This document shows, one piece after another, positions 1 through 8,775 of a stretch of DNA of 34,870 nucleotides. A program made the position numbers and the translations under genes. Origin of the DNA: Pseudomonadota bacterium (GTDB taxonomy: Bacteria; Pseudomonadota; Gammaproteobacteria; Xanthomonadales; Xanthomonadaceae). The notes under the pieces are model-generated. The model was not told where the DNA came from, ran no database searches, and saw nothing but the letters and a program-made list of their open reading frames with translations. Within the stretch, counting starts at the first letter, position 1. Every line of letters begins with the position of its first letter. The stretch lies in contig JAEXAG010000139.1 in the NCBI GenBank assembly GCA_023394655.1, positions 1 through 34,870 on the forward strand. Direction: 5' to 3'.

Positions 1-965
1 GGGCCGTGGAAGACCCGGTACTGGAGCAGCTGTTTCGGGAGAAGCAGCTCGAGCTGGATCAGCAGTTGATGATGCTGCAGCGCCGCAACACCCCGGCCTT
101 CCGCTACGTTTCGCTGCTGCAGTACGGCGGTGTCGATCCCGACTTGCTGGCACAGGCCCGGCTGATCCTCGATAACGTCCGGCGCGCTCCGGGCAGCTGT
201 CCCGAGCGCCGCGTGCGCGCCGAGGACGTGTTGCGCGCCGCCAGCAAGGTGATTGCCAGCTACCGCGACAAGGCGCCGGCCTTCGCGGATGCCGAGGCCT
301 GCCTGCGCGAGGACATCGGCCCCGGGCTCATGGTCAGCCGCAACGAGCTCTTGATCTCCACCGCCACCGACATGCCGGCCAACCGCCTCGACCCGCTGCT
401 GCAGCACGAGATCGGCGTCCACCTGCTCACCTTCATCAACGGCAACCAGCAGGGACTCGGCATCTTCGGTGCCGGACTGGCCGATTACGAAGGCATCCAG
501 GAAGGACTGGGCGTGTTCGCCGAGTTCGCGGTCGGCGGGCTCACGGTGCCACGCCTGCGCCTGCTCGCGGCCCGCGTGGTCGGCGTGCAGGCGATGCTCG
601 ATGGCGCCGACTTCATCGAATGCCATCGGCTGCTCCATCGCGAACACGATTTCAGCTCGCGTGCCGCGTTCAACATCGTCGCGCGCATCTACCGCTCCGG
701 TGGTTTCAGCAAGGATGCCATCTACCTTCGCGGCTTCGACCAGGTGCTCCGCCGGGTCGCCAGCGGCGAATCGCTGGACCCGTTCTGGTACGGGAAGATC
801 GCCGAAGCCCACATCCCGGTCGTCGAGGAACTCCGCCTGCGCGGCATGCTCCGCCCGCCCGCAGCCAAACCCGAATTCCTCGACCGCCCCATCGCGCAAG
901 AATCGATCCGCCGGCTGCGCGATGGCGAATCCTTCCTCGACCTGCTCGGAGCCACAGCGCAATGA
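1..965 (+). CDS. DUF1704 / QEGLA-motif putative metallo-carboxypeptidase (5' end outside window)
   Basis: The frame is open at the left edge, so the N-terminus is missing. A GTG at position 6 opens 319 residues, but the family is usually longer. Numbering from that GTG, HEIGVH lies at residues 134-139 (His134, Glu135, His139 are likely zinc ligands and catalytic residues) and the signature QEGLG at 165-169, where most relatives are reported to have QEGLA. This combination defines the bacterial DUF1704 family, often labelled 'flavohemoglobin expression-modulating QEGLA motif protein'. The eukaryotic relative MATCAP removes the C-terminal tyrosine of tubulin. The substrate in bacteria is unknown to me. 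There is no membrane segment in the visible part. The stop codon overlaps the start of the next gene (ATGA at 962-965), so the protein is probably made together with the ATP-grasp ligase. Family assignment is firm; the carboxypeptidase activity is inferred. Confidence 0.9.
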   Translation, partial: AVEDPVLEQLFREKQLELDQQLMMLQRRNTPAFRYVSLLQYGGVDPDLLAQARLILDNVRRAPGSCPERRVRAEDVLRAASKVIASYRDKAPAFADAEACLREDIGPGLMVSRNELLISTATDMPANRLDPLLQHEIGVHLLTFINGNQQGLGIFGAGLADYEGIQEGLGVFAEFAVGGLTVPRLRLLAARVVGVQAMLDGADFIECHRLLHREHDFSSRAAFNIVARIYRSGGFSKDAIYLRGFDQVLRRVASGESLDPFWYGKIAEAHIPVVEELRLRGMLRPPAAKPEFLDRPIAQESIRRLRDGESFLDLLGATAQ

Positions 966-2029
966 AGATCGCCTTCTTCGTCAATTCCATCGACACCGAA
1001 TACCCGCGTTACACCACCACGGTGCTCGCCCACGAAGCCCACCGCCGCGGCCATGAGGTCCATTACGTCACGCCCGGGGATTTCGTGGTGGCACCGGACG
1101 ACAGCCTGCAGGTGCATGCGCGGGTGATCCCGCCGGCCAAGGGCAAGGGCAAGACGAAAGCGAAGCCGATGGATCTTCAGGCGTTCTTCAAGGCGCTGAA
1201 ATCCAGCCGCAAGACCACGCTGATCGATCTGGCCGAACTCGACGTGCTGATGCTGCGCAACGATCCGTCCAACGATGCCGGCAAGCGGCCGTGGGCGGAG
1301 AACACCGGCATCCTGTTCGGCCGCCGGGCGATCGAAGCCGGCGTGCTGGTGCTCAACGACCCGGATGCGCTCTCGCTGGCGATCAACAAGCTCTACTTCC
1401 AGTCCTTCCCGCGCGAGGTACGCGCCGAAACGCTCATCAGCCGCAATGCCGCGGACATCAAGGCGTTCGCGAAGAAGCACGGCGGCAAGATCGTGCTCAA
1501 GCCGCTGCAGGGCTCGGGCGGACAGGGCGTGTTCCTGCTCGACCCCAAGTCCGGCGGCAACCTCAACCAGATGGTCGAGGCGATCAGCCGCGATGGCTAC
1601 ATCATCGCGCAGGCCTACGTCCCCGAAGCCGACAAGGGCGACATCCGCCTGTTCCTGATGAACGGCCAGCCCCTGCAGATGGATGGCAAGTACGCGGCGA
1701 TGCGCCGGGTCGGCGCCGAGGACGACGTGCGCAGCAACATCCACGCCGGCGGCGAGGCGAAGGCGGTGAAGATCACCGAGCGCCAGCTGCGGCTGGCCGA
1801 ACTGATCCGCCCCAAGCTGCTGGCGGATGGCATGTTCCTCGTGGGCATCGACATCATCGGCGACACCATCCTCGAAGTGAACGTGTTCAGCCCGGGCAAC
1901 CTGTTCAGCTGCAGCGAGATGGCCGGCATCAATTTCGCCGGCATGATCCTGCAATCGATCGAGCGCAAGCTGGAAATCCGCGATCAATATCCCGGCCAGT
2001 TCACCAACGGCCAGCTCGCGATGATGTGA
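962..2029 (+). CDS. GshB-like ATP-grasp ligase (glutathione synthetase paralogue)
   Basis: 355 residues. It aligns by eye with glutathione synthetase GshB over most of its length: RNDP near residue 99, the NDPDAL..NKLYF segment, the ATP-binding glycine loop KPLQGSGGQGVF, GDIRLFLMNG, SNIHAGGEA, and the C-terminal metal-binding segment FLVGIDIIGD followed by EVNVFSPG. A Lys-rich insertion (AKGKGKTKAKP, about residues 59-69) is not typical of GshB. The ATG overlaps the stop of the QEGLA gene, so the two are translationally coupled. The expected reaction is ATP-dependent peptide or amide bond formation between a carboxylate and an amine. Whether the product is glutathione is doubtful, because this family of pairs is usually additional to the true gshB. 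No terminator follows; the 100-base gap to the next gene shows only a weak AACAC-G-GTGTT palindrome. Confidence 0.85.
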   Translation: MKIAFFVNSIDTEYPRYTTTVLAHEAHRRGHEVHYVTPGDFVVAPDDSLQVHARVIPPAKGKGKTKAKPMDLQAFFKALKSSRKTTLIDLAELDVLMLRNDPSNDAGKRPWAENTGILFGRRAIEAGVLVLNDPDALSLAINKLYFQSFPREVRAETLISRNAADIKAFAKKHGGKIVLKPLQGSGGQGVFLLDPKSGGNLNQMVEAISRDGYIIAQAYVPEADKGDIRLFLMNGQPLQMDGKYAAMRRVGAEDDVRSNIHAGGEAKAVKITERQLRLAELIRPKLLADGMFLVGIDIIGDTILEVNVFSPGNLFSCSEMAGINFAGMILQSIERKLEIRDQYPGQFTNGQLAMM

Positions 2030-2129
2030 CCGCGCAACACGGTGTTCCGCCACCGTCGCCCCAAGCTGCTTGAACCGGCTGCCGGAGGCCGCCATCTCCA
2101 TATCGAACCCATCATGAAAGGAGACATTC

Positions 2130-2945
2130 GTGAACCGATCGCCTGACAGCGCGCGTTTCTTCCCCGGCCGTTTCGATGGAAAGGTGGTCATCGTCACCGG
2201 CGGTGCCTCGGGACTGGGCAAGGAAACCGCGCTTCGGCTGGCACGCGAAGGCGCCAAACAGGTGCTGGTGGACCTGAAGCAGGAAGCCCTGGAGGCCGCG
2301 AAGAAGGACATCCTCGCCGTCGCCCCCGATGCCGAGATCGAACTGGTGGCCGCCGATGTCTCCAGCGAGTCCGATACCGAGCGCTACGTCAAGGCCGCGA
2401 TGGACCGTTTCGGCCGCATCGACGGCTTTTTCAACAATGCCGGCATCGAGGGCAAGCAGAACCCCACCGAGGATTTCGGTGCCCGCGAATTCGAGCGCGT
2501 GGTGTCGATCAACCTCGACGGCGTCTTCCACGGCATGGCGCGGGTGCTCAAGGTGATGCGCGAACAGGGCTCCGGCAGCATCGTCAACACCGCATCGGTG
2601 GGCGGCATCCGCGGCGTCGGCAACCAGTCCGGCTACGCGGCTTCCAAGCATGGCGTGGTCGGCCTGACCCGCAACTCGGCGGTGGAATACGGCCAGTACG
2701 GCATCCAGATCAACGCCATCGCGCCGGGTGCGATCATGACCCCGATGGTCGAGAACTCGCTCAAGCAGATGGGCGGCGACGATTGGGAAGCCGCCGGCCG
2801 GGAATTCGTCAGCGTCAATCCGATGAAGCGTTTCGGCAAGCCGGAGGAAGTGGCCGCGCTGGCCGCCTTCCTCCTCTCGGGCGATGCCGGTTTCATCAAT
2901 GGCGCGGTGATCACCATCGACGGCGGGCAGAGCTACAAGTACTGA
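2130..2945 (+). CDS. Short-chain dehydrogenase/reductase (SDR), NAD-type
   Basis: 271 residues, classical SDR size. The cofactor motif TGGASGLG is at residues 23-30, NNAG at 102-105, catalytic Asn128, Ser156, and Tyr169-x-x-x-Lys173 (YAASK). Asp48 at the end of the second strand favours NAD(H) over NADP(H). The C-terminal end (GAVITIDGGQSYKY) is typical. The substrate cannot be read from the sequence; FabG-like, hydroxysteroid or sugar-alcohol dehydrogenases all share these motifs. The GTG start is chosen because an AAAGGAG ribosome site (about 2117-2123) sits 6 bases upstream. It is convergent with the M14 gene, with 11 bases between the two stops and no clear terminator. Confidence 0.9.
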   Translation: MNRSPDSARFFPGRFDGKVVIVTGGASGLGKETALRLAREGAKQVLVDLKQEALEAAKKDILAVAPDAEIELVAADVSSESDTERYVKAAMDRFGRIDGFFNNAGIEGKQNPTEDFGAREFERVVSINLDGVFHGMARVLKVMREQGSGSIVNTASVGGIRGVGNQSGYAASKHGVVGLTRNSAVEYGQYGIQINAIAPGAIMTPMVENSLKQMGGDDWEAAGREFVSVNPMKRFGKPEEVAALAAFLLSGDAGFINGAVITIDGGQSYKY

Positions 2946-2956
2946 ACCCGCCCGGC

Positions 2957-3883
2957 TCAGGTGGCGTGCGCGAGTGCATGTTCCAGCGCCGCACGGACCG
3001 CCGCCACCTGGGCATCGTTGCACTCGGCGGGCGTGGCGCGCGGGCTGTCCGGATACACCTCGGTGGTGGTCACGAAGCGTGCCGGCGTCATGCCTGCACA
3101 CAGGCCCAAGCGCTTGCAGTCGTACTCGATGACGCCGTGCGCCACCACCGGCGATCCGATGATCGTGCCGTCCGGATCGGCCGGCGCGATGTGGGTCACG
3201 GCGGACACCGCCTCGATGATCGCGCGCTGGAAGTCCGGCTGCGGCCTGGCGCTGTCATCCACCAGATAGAAGCCGTCCGGGATCGTCCCCGGCTCGAAGG
3301 GTTTTCCGTCGCGAGCGGCAAGCGCCGGGCGGAACTCGGATTCGTCGCTGTCGGTGGTTTCGTGCAGATCGACGTGCACCAGGATCCTGTCCGCCAGCGG
3401 CGCCACCAGTGCCATGACCGCCGCCGATTCCGGTGCAGGGCTGTCTTCGACGAAGCTCCGGTTGGGATCCACCGCAGCGGCATTCCAGCGCTGGATGCGC
3501 TCGTAGGCCCACGGGCTGACGCAGGGCACCACCAGCAGGTTGATGTGCCCCGCGAATTGCGCCGCATCGTTTTCCAGAAACTGCAGGGCGCCATGCACGC
3601 CACTGGTTTCGTAGCCATGCACGCCGCCTGTCACCAGCGCGACCGGCAACTGCTCGCTCCATTCGCGGCTGCGCAGGGCCAGCAGCGGAAACACGCCATC
3701 GCCGCCGGCATCCAGCTCGCCGTAGCGGACGACATCGAAGCGGTCGGCCAGCGCTTCGACGCGCGCCACGACATCCTCCGCATGGCTGCGCTGCTTGCGC
3801 CGGCCGGCACGCCAGGCGGATTTCTCCGCATCGCCCCAAGGGGTGCCGGGATTCACGGGAAACGGATGTGCGGATTCGGTCAC
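2957..3883 (-). CDS. M14-family zinc metallopeptidase (carboxypeptidase / AstE-like fold)
   Basis: 308 residues from the chosen GTG. Zinc ligands His89 and Glu92 (GGVHGYETSG) and His174 (DLHET), substrate-binding Asn141-Arg142 (DPNRSF), and catalytic Glu275 (TTEVYPDS) form the full M14 active site. No signal peptide is visible, so it is probably cytoplasmic. Known relatives hydrolyse C-terminal peptide bonds or N-acyl amino acids (succinylglutamate desuccinylase, aspartoacylase), and the exact substrate is open. The reading frame extends to 3925, but the GTG at 3883 has an AGGAG site about 7 bases upstream and gives a normal N-terminus. It lies behind purA on the same strand, separated by a terminator at 3930-3955, so it may have its own promoter. 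Confidence 0.85.
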   Translation of the reverse strand: MTESAHPFPVNPGTPWGDAEKSAWRAGRRKQRSHAEDVVARVEALADRFDVVRYGELDAGGDGVFPLLALRSREWSEQLPVALVTGGVHGYETSGVHGALQFLENDAAQFAGHINLLVVPCVSPWAYERIQRWNAAAVDPNRSFVEDSPAPESAAVMALVAPLADRILVHVDLHETTDSDESEFRPALAARDGKPFEPGTIPDGFYLVDDSARPQPDFQRAIIEAVSAVTHIAPADPDGTIIGSPVVAHGVIEYDCKRLGLCAGMTPARFVTTTEVYPDSPRATPAECNDAQVAAVRAALEHALAHAT

Positions 3884-3926
3884 GGAGGACTCCTGGCTGG
3901 AAAGCCCCCGATTATCGCAGCCCATG

Positions 3927-3955
3927 AAAAACCCGCCACGTCGCCGGGGCGGGTT
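3927..3955 (-). terminator. Intrinsic terminator of purA
   Basis: Read on the minus strand, an 8-bp stem AACCCGCC/GGCGGGTT (3955-3948 with 3937-3930) and a 10-nt loop run into TTTTT (3931-3927). It lies 22 bases past the purA stop and before the M14 gene. Confidence 0.7.
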
Positions 3956-3976
3956 CGATTCGCGCGATGCCCCGGA

Positions 3977-5278
3977 TCAGGCGAAGGGGTCGAACGGATC
4001 CTGCAGCACGATGTTGGCATCGCGGTCGGGGCCGGTGGAGACGATCGCCAGCGGACAGCCGGCCAGCTCCTCCAGCGCGCGCAGGTAGGCACGGGCGGCC
4101 GGCGGCAACTTGTCCCACTCGGTGATGCCGGCGGTGGATTCCTGCCAGCCCGGGAACTCCAGGTACACCGGCGTGCACTCTTCCCAGCCCTTGGCGTCGA
4201 GAGGCGAATATTCGGTGCGCTTGCCCCGGTATTCATAGGCGATGCACATCTTCAGCGTCTCCATGCCGTCGAGGATGTCCAGCTTGGTGATGCACAGGCC
4301 GGTGATGCCGTTGATCGCCACCGCGCGCTTGAGCGCGACGATGTCCATCCAGCCGCAGCGGCGCGGACGACCGGTGGTGGCGCCGTATTCCTGGCCACGG
4401 TCGCGGATGCCCTGCCCGACTTCGTCGTGCAGTTCGGTGGGGAACGGGCCGCCGCCGACGCGCGTGGCGTAGGCCTTGGCGATGCCGAGCACGTAGTCGA
4501 TCGCATCCGCGCCGACACCGGTGCCCGCATAGGCGCCGCCGACCGTGGTGTTGGACGAGGTGACATACGGATAAGTGCCGTGGTCGATGTCCAGCAGCGA
4601 GCCCTGCGCGCCTTCGAACAGCACGTTCTTGCCCTGCCTGCGCAGGTCGTGGAGGATGCCGGCGACGTCGGCCTTCATCGGCTCGACGTACTCGCCGAAC
4701 GCCAGCGCCTCGTCCAGCGTCTGCTGGAAGTCGATCGCATCGACCTTCAGGTAATTCGTCAGCACGAAGTTGTGGTAATCCAGCGCCATGCGCAGCTTTT
4801 CGGCCAGCGCGTCGGGATAGTGCAGGTCGGCGATGCGGATGCCGCGACGCGCCACCTTGTCCTCGTAGGCCGGGCCGATGCCGCGGCCGGTGGTGCCGAT
4901 CGCCGACTTGCCGGCGGCCTTCTCGCGCGCCTGGTCCAGCGCGATGTGGTACGGCATGATCAGCGGCGTGGCCGGGCTGATCTTGAGCCGCGGGCGGACC
5001 TCGACGCCATTCGCCTCGAGCTCCGCAATCTCCTTTTGCAGCGCGCCCGGGTGCAGCACCACGCCGTTGCCGATCAGGCACAGCGCGTCATCGCGCAGGA
5101 TGCCGGAGGGGATCAGGTGCAGCACGGTCTTCTTGCCGCCGATCACCAGCGTGTGGCCGGCATTGTGGCCGCCCTGGAAGCGCACGACCGCGCCGATGTC
5201 CTGCGTCAGCAGGTCGACGATCTTGCCCTTGCCCTCATCGCCCCACTGGGCGCCCAATACCACGACCGATTGGCCCAT
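3977..5278 (-). CDS. purA: Adenylosuccinate synthetase
   Basis: 433 residues, the usual PurA length. It joins IMP and aspartate using GTP, the first committed step from IMP to AMP. Visible signatures are QWGDEGKGK (11-19, with general base Asp14), GGHNAGHT (36-43, with His42), the TTGRGIGPAYEDK loop, and TKLD for guanine recognition. The protein is cytoplasmic and a homodimer in known cases. The ATG has GGAG 8 bases upstream. It follows hflC on the same strand, as in E. coli, but a strong hairpin terminator at 5299-5334 separates them, so purA probably has its own promoter or depends on read-through. No purine operator or riboswitch was recognised. Confidence 0.98.
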   Translation of the reverse strand: MGQSVVVLGAQWGDEGKGKIVDLLTQDIGAVVRFQGGHNAGHTLVIGGKKTVLHLIPSGILRDDALCLIGNGVVLHPGALQKEIAELEANGVEVRPRLKISPATPLIMPYHIALDQAREKAAGKSAIGTTGRGIGPAYEDKVARRGIRIADLHYPDALAEKLRMALDYHNFVLTNYLKVDAIDFQQTLDEALAFGEYVEPMKADVAGILHDLRRQGKNVLFEGAQGSLLDIDHGTYPYVTSSNTTVGGAYAGTGVGADAIDYVLGIAKAYATRVGGGPFPTELHDEVGQGIRDRGQEYGATTGRPRRCGWMDIVALKRAVAINGITGLCITKLDILDGMETLKMCIAYEYRGKRTEYSPLDAKGWEECTPVYLEFPGWQESTAGITEWDKLPPAARAYLRALEELAGCPLAIVSTGPDRDANIVLQDPFDPFA

Positions 5279-5298
5279 TTGCCGACTCCATGCGCGAG

Positions 5299-5334
5299 AA
5301 AAGCCGATCGGGGCGAATCCCCCGACCGGCTTTT
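5299..5334 (-). terminator. Intrinsic terminator downstream of hflC (nearly symmetrical)
   Basis: A 15-bp stem AAAAGCCGATCGGGG / CCCCGACCGGCTTTT with one A-C mismatch (5299-5313 with 5320-5334) and a 6-nt loop. The flanking A and T runs let it work on either strand; the functional direction is after hflC (minus). A second perfect 6-bp hairpin GCCAGC-GGC-GCTGGC sits just before it (5364-5378), directly past the hflC stop. Confidence 0.8.
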
Positions 5335-5384
5335 CGAAATGTTACCGGCCCGCCCGCCCGATTGCCAGCGGCGCTGGCCCGGCC

Positions 5385-6254
5385 TCAGCGATCGCTGCGC
5401 AGGTACTGCAGGAACGGATCGTTGCGCTCCAGCACGATCACGCCCTCGCCATCCTTGAAAGACGCACGATAGGCCTCGAGGCTGCGCTGGAAGGCGAAGA
5501 ACGCCGGATCGCGCATCGCCGCCTGGGCGTACAGGCGCGCGGCCTCGGCATCGCCCTCGCCGCGCAGCTTCTGCGCGTCGCGCTCGGCCTCGGCCAGGAG
5601 CACCGTCTGCTGGCGCTCGGCGTCGCCGCGGATCGCGCGTGCCTGCTCCTCGCCTTCCGCGCGCAGGCGGCTGGCCACCTGGCGGCGTTCGGCGCGCATG
5701 CGCTCGTACACCTGGCCGATCACGTCGCTGTCGGTCGGCAGGTCGATCTGCTTCAGTCGGATGTCGACGATGTGCATGCCCAGCGTGTTGGCGGCTTCGT
5801 TGATCGCCGGCAGCTGCTTCTCGATCAGTTCGGCGCGGTTGCCCGAGACCAGTTCGGTCAGCGTGCGCGCGTTGATCTCGTTGCGGAGCGAGTTCTTGAT
5901 GATGGGCTCCAGCCGTTCGCCGGCGCGGTTGGCATCGCCCAGCGTCGCGCGGTAGAAGGCCGCGGCATCGCTGACGAAGCCGATGGCCACGAAGTCCACG
6001 CTGACGTCCTTGCGCTCGGAGGTCAGCGAGCGCTCCGGCGAGAACACGTTGGCCTTCAGGCGGCGATCGAAGATCACCACCCGCTCGATCAGCGGAACCT
6101 TGAAGTGCAGGCCGGGCTTGATGTCGGCGCGGGCGACACGGCCGAGGTTGAACACGATGCCGGTTTCGCCTTCCTTGACGATGTAGAAGGAGCCCATCGC
6201 CAGCAGGCCGAGCACGACCAGCACGACCACGATGCGGGAAAAGAATGCATTCAT
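5385..6254 (-). CDS. hflC: HflC, SPFH-domain modulator of FtsH protease
   Basis: 289 residues. A single N-terminal membrane segment (about 7-27) is followed by the SPFH/prohibitin domain (about 25-200) and a charged coiled coil rich in Glu, Arg and Ala (about 185-240), as in E. coli HflC. In known systems HflK and HflC form a large periplasmic cage around FtsH and restrain its degradation of membrane proteins. The ATG is preceded by GAGGAG 7 bases upstream. The gene starts 11 bases after the hflK stop, so the two are co-translated. The FtsH partner is encoded at 12595-14499 in this window. Confidence 0.97.
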   Translation of the reverse strand: MNAFFSRIVVVLVVLGLLAMGSFYIVKEGETGIVFNLGRVARADIKPGLHFKVPLIERVVIFDRRLKANVFSPERSLTSERKDVSVDFVAIGFVSDAAAFYRATLGDANRAGERLEPIIKNSLRNEINARTLTELVSGNRAELIEKQLPAINEAANTLGMHIVDIRLKQIDLPTDSDVIGQVYERMRAERRQVASRLRAEGEEQARAIRGDAERQQTVLLAEAERDAQKLRGEGDAEAARLYAQAAMRDPAFFAFQRSLEAYRASFKDGEGVIVLERNDPFLQYLRSDR

Positions 6255-6265
6255 CCGGGTTCTCC

Positions 6266-7336
6266 TCAGTTGCCGCGCGGCTCGCGGCCGCTGCGCGGCG
6301 CGGGTGCCGGACGTTCGGCCTCGATCGGGACCACGACCGGCGGCGCGGTCGGGGTGGCGGCGGCTTCAGCGGCGCCGGCCTGCCCGGGCATCGGCACGTA
6401 GATCAGCTGGCGGCCATCGCCACCGACCACCTTGCGGTTGTCGGCCAGCACTTCCTGCACGGTTTCCAGCCACAGGCGCTTGCGGGTGACTTCGGGGGCG
6501 GCCTTGTACTCGCCCACCAGCAGGGTGAAGCGCTCGGCATCACCGGTGGCGCGGGCGATGGTGGCGGTCTTGTAGCCCTCGGCACCGGCCATCACGCGGG
6601 CGGCCTCGCCTCGCGCTTCCGGCACGATCTTGGCCGCGTAGGCGCGGGCCTCGTTGATCAGGCGCTCGTTCATCTGCTGGGCGCTGTTGACCTCGTCGAA
6701 GGCCGGCTTCACTTCCTCCGGCGGACGCGCGTCCTGCAGGTTCACTTCGGTCACCACCAGGCCGGTGCGATAGGCATCCAGCGATGCCTGCAGCGCAGTC
6801 TGGGCGGCGCTCGAAAGCGGACCACGGGCGTTCAGTGCGGCATCCAGATTGGCGCGGCCGACCTGCTCGCGCACGGTGCTGATGGCGATCTGTTCCAGCA
6901 TCTCGCGTGCGCCCTGCGTGCCGTAGATGTAGAGACGCGGGTCGCCGACCTTGTACTGCACGTTGAAGGAGACGTTGACGATGTTCTCGTCTCGGGTCAG
7001 CACCGGCACCGTGTTGGTGTAGGACTGCACGGTGGTGGCATCGACCTTGGTGACCTGCTCGATCGGCCAGGGCAGCTTGAAGTTCGGGCCCGGCTGCATC
7101 ACCCGGGAAAACTGGCCGAGGCGCAGCACCACGCCGCGCTGCTGCTCGCCCACCAGCACGAAGGTGGACAGGACCAGCCACAGGGCCAGCACCACCACCA
7201 CCCAGCGCAGCGGATTGCCGCCGTCGAACAGGCCGCGCAGCTGGTCCATGACGCCGTCCAGCGGGTTCGATCCGCCGCCGCGCGGACGCTGCGGGGAATT
7301 CGGGGGGGTGGTGTTGCCGGGCTTGTTCCAGGCCAT
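6266..7336 (-). CDS. hflK: HflK, SPFH-domain modulator of FtsH protease
   Basis: 356 residues. It has a Gly/Pro-rich cytoplasmic N-terminus (NPLDGVMDQLRGLF), one membrane segment at about 44-62, an SPFH domain (about 65-270), a helical region, and a Pro/Ala-rich C-terminal tail ending RSGREPRGN. Shorter than E. coli HflK (about 420), with a shorter N-terminal head. The ATG has GGAG 5 bases upstream. It is the first half of the hflK-hflC pair. The 90-base gap after hflX contains a possible separate promoter (TAGAAT at 7383-7388). Confidence 0.97.
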   Translation of the reverse strand: MAWNKPGNTTPPNSPQRPRGGGSNPLDGVMDQLRGLFDGGNPLRWVVVVLALWLVLSTFVLVGEQQRGVVLRLGQFSRVMQPGPNFKLPWPIEQVTKVDATTVQSYTNTVPVLTRDENIVNVSFNVQYKVGDPRLYIYGTQGAREMLEQIAISTVREQVGRANLDAALNARGPLSSAAQTALQASLDAYRTGLVVTEVNLQDARPPEEVKPAFDEVNSAQQMNERLINEARAYAAKIVPEARGEAARVMAGAEGYKTATIARATGDAERFTLLVGEYKAAPEVTRKRLWLETVQEVLADNRKVVGGDGRQLIYVPMPGQAGAAEAAATPTAPPVVVPIEAERPAPAPRSGREPRGN

Positions 7337-7382
7337 GCCTGCTCCGTCTGGGCCGCCGAGGCGGGATGAAGGTGAACCGGGG

Positions 7383-7411
7383 ATTCTAAAGCGTCGGCCG
7401 GCGGGTTTCCC
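7383..7411 (-). promoter_or_regulatory. Candidate hflKC promoter
   Basis: On the minus strand GGGAAA (7411-7406), a 17-base spacer and TAGAAT (7388-7383). The -10 matches 5 of 6 sigma-70 consensus bases and the -35 only 3 of 6. It lies about 47 bases upstream of the hflK ATG in the only sizeable gap inside the hfq-hfl block. Confidence 0.3.
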
Positions 7412-7426
7412 GGCAGGCGCGGATCC

Positions 7427-8737
7427 TCAGGAGATGGGGTCGGCCTTGTCCCCGGGCAAGAGCGCCCGCAACGGAGCGGCCTGCGGATCGGAAAGCAGCC
7501 TGCGGGCATCCTCTTCCGGCATGTCGATCTCGAGCCGCCAGCCGGCTTCGTCGTGGCTTTCCGCGCGCACCGCGTCGAGTTCATGTAACCGGGAACGCAG
7601 GCGCGCCGAGCTGCTGGGCAGCTCAAGCGTCGCCACCAGCCGGCGCATCCCGAACAGGCGGGCAAGCCCTTCGCGCAGATCCTCGAGGCCGGTGCCGTCG
7701 CGCGCCGACACCCAGGCCCGCGGGCGCGTTTCCTCGCCACGCTCGAAACGCGGCTGCACCGCCTCGAGCCGGTCGATCTTGTTGTAGACCAGCACCTGCG
7801 GCAGGTCGCCGGCGCCGATTTCCTCCAGTACCGCATCGACTTGGCGGATGCGGTCCTCGCGCTGCGGATCCGCGGCGTCGATCACGTGCAACAGCAGCTC
7901 GGCCTCGCGCGCTTCGGAAAGCGTCGAGCGGAATGCGGCCACCAGCTCGTGCGGCAGGTCGCGCACGAAACCCACGGTATCGGCGAGCAAGGCATGGCCG
8001 CCCGGCAGGTCGATGCGGCGCACGGTCGGATCCAGCGTGGCGAACAGCTGGTCGGCGGCGTAGGCATCGGCGCCGGTCAGGGCGTTGAACAGCGTGGATT
8101 TGCCGGCGTTGGTATAGCCCACCAGCGCGATGCGCGGCAGCGCACTGCGGAGCCGCGCACGGCGCATCTGGTTGCGCTGGACTTCGACCTTTTCCAGCCG
8201 CTTCTGCAGCTGCTCCACCCGCTTCTGCAGCAGGCGGCGGTCGGTTTCGAGCTGGGTTTCACCCGGCCCGCGCAGGCCGATGGCACCGCCGCGCTGGCGC
8301 TCGAGGTGGGTCCAGCCACGCACGAGGCGGGTGGCCAGGTGCTTGAGCTGGGCCAGCTCCACCTGCAGCTTGCCTTCATGGGAATTGGCGCGCTGGGCGA
8401 AGATGTCGAGGATCAGGCCGGTCCGGTCCACCACCCGGCGCTCCAGCGCGCGCTCCAGGTTGCGCTCCTGCACCGGGGTCAGCGGGTGGTTGACGAGGAT
8501 CAGGTCGGCTTCCAGCGCATCCGCCGTGGCCTTGATTTCCTCCAGCTTGCCGCTGCCGATCAGGGTGGCGGGATTCGGCCGGTCGATGCGGGCGGTGGCC
8601 AGGTGCAGCACGCGCGCACCAGCCGATCGCGCCAACTCCGCGAATTCCTCGATGACCTCATCTTCGGGCGCGCCGCCGGCGTGCGGCTGGACCAGCAGCG
8701 CGTTCTCGCCCTTGCGCGAGCGATCGAACAGTTCCAA
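7427..8737 (-). CDS. hflX: GTPase HflX (ribosome-associated)
   Basis: 436 residues. N-terminal HflX domain with ATLIGSGKLEEIK (57-69), a long coiled coil (about 160-195), and a G domain with P-loop GYTNAGKST (207-215), DTVG (253-256) and NKID (319-322). In known bacteria HflX splits or rescues stalled ribosomes, notably under heat. The best start is a TTG at 8737, 38 bases after the hfq stop, with GAGGGA about 9 bases upstream. No ATG or GTG is available near the conserved N-terminus. A weak start and tight linkage to hfq suggest expression at a level set by the upstream gene. Confidence 0.96.
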   Translation of the reverse strand: MELFDRSRKGENALLVQPHAGGAPEDEVIEEFAELARSAGARVLHLATARIDRPNPATLIGSGKLEEIKATADALEADLILVNHPLTPVQERNLERALERRVVDRTGLILDIFAQRANSHEGKLQVELAQLKHLATRLVRGWTHLERQRGGAIGLRGPGETQLETDRRLLQKRVEQLQKRLEKVEVQRNQMRRARLRSALPRIALVGYTNAGKSTLFNALTGADAYAADQLFATLDPTVRRIDLPGGHALLADTVGFVRDLPHELVAAFRSTLSEAREAELLLHVIDAADPQREDRIRQVDAVLEEIGAGDLPQVLVYNKIDRLEAVQPRFERGEETRPRAWVSARDGTGLEDLREGLARLFGMRRLVATLELPSSSARLRSRLHELDAVRAESHDEAGWRLEIDMPEEDARRLLSDPQAAPLRALLPGDKADPIS

Positions 8738-8775
8738 GCTTCAGTGTCCCTCGCAGTGGAAATACGGGGCGGGCA

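Noticed and set aside
2783..5458. An 891-codon plus-strand frame over the M14 peptidase and purA
   Set aside because: It is antisense to the conserved purA reading frame and lacks any domain.
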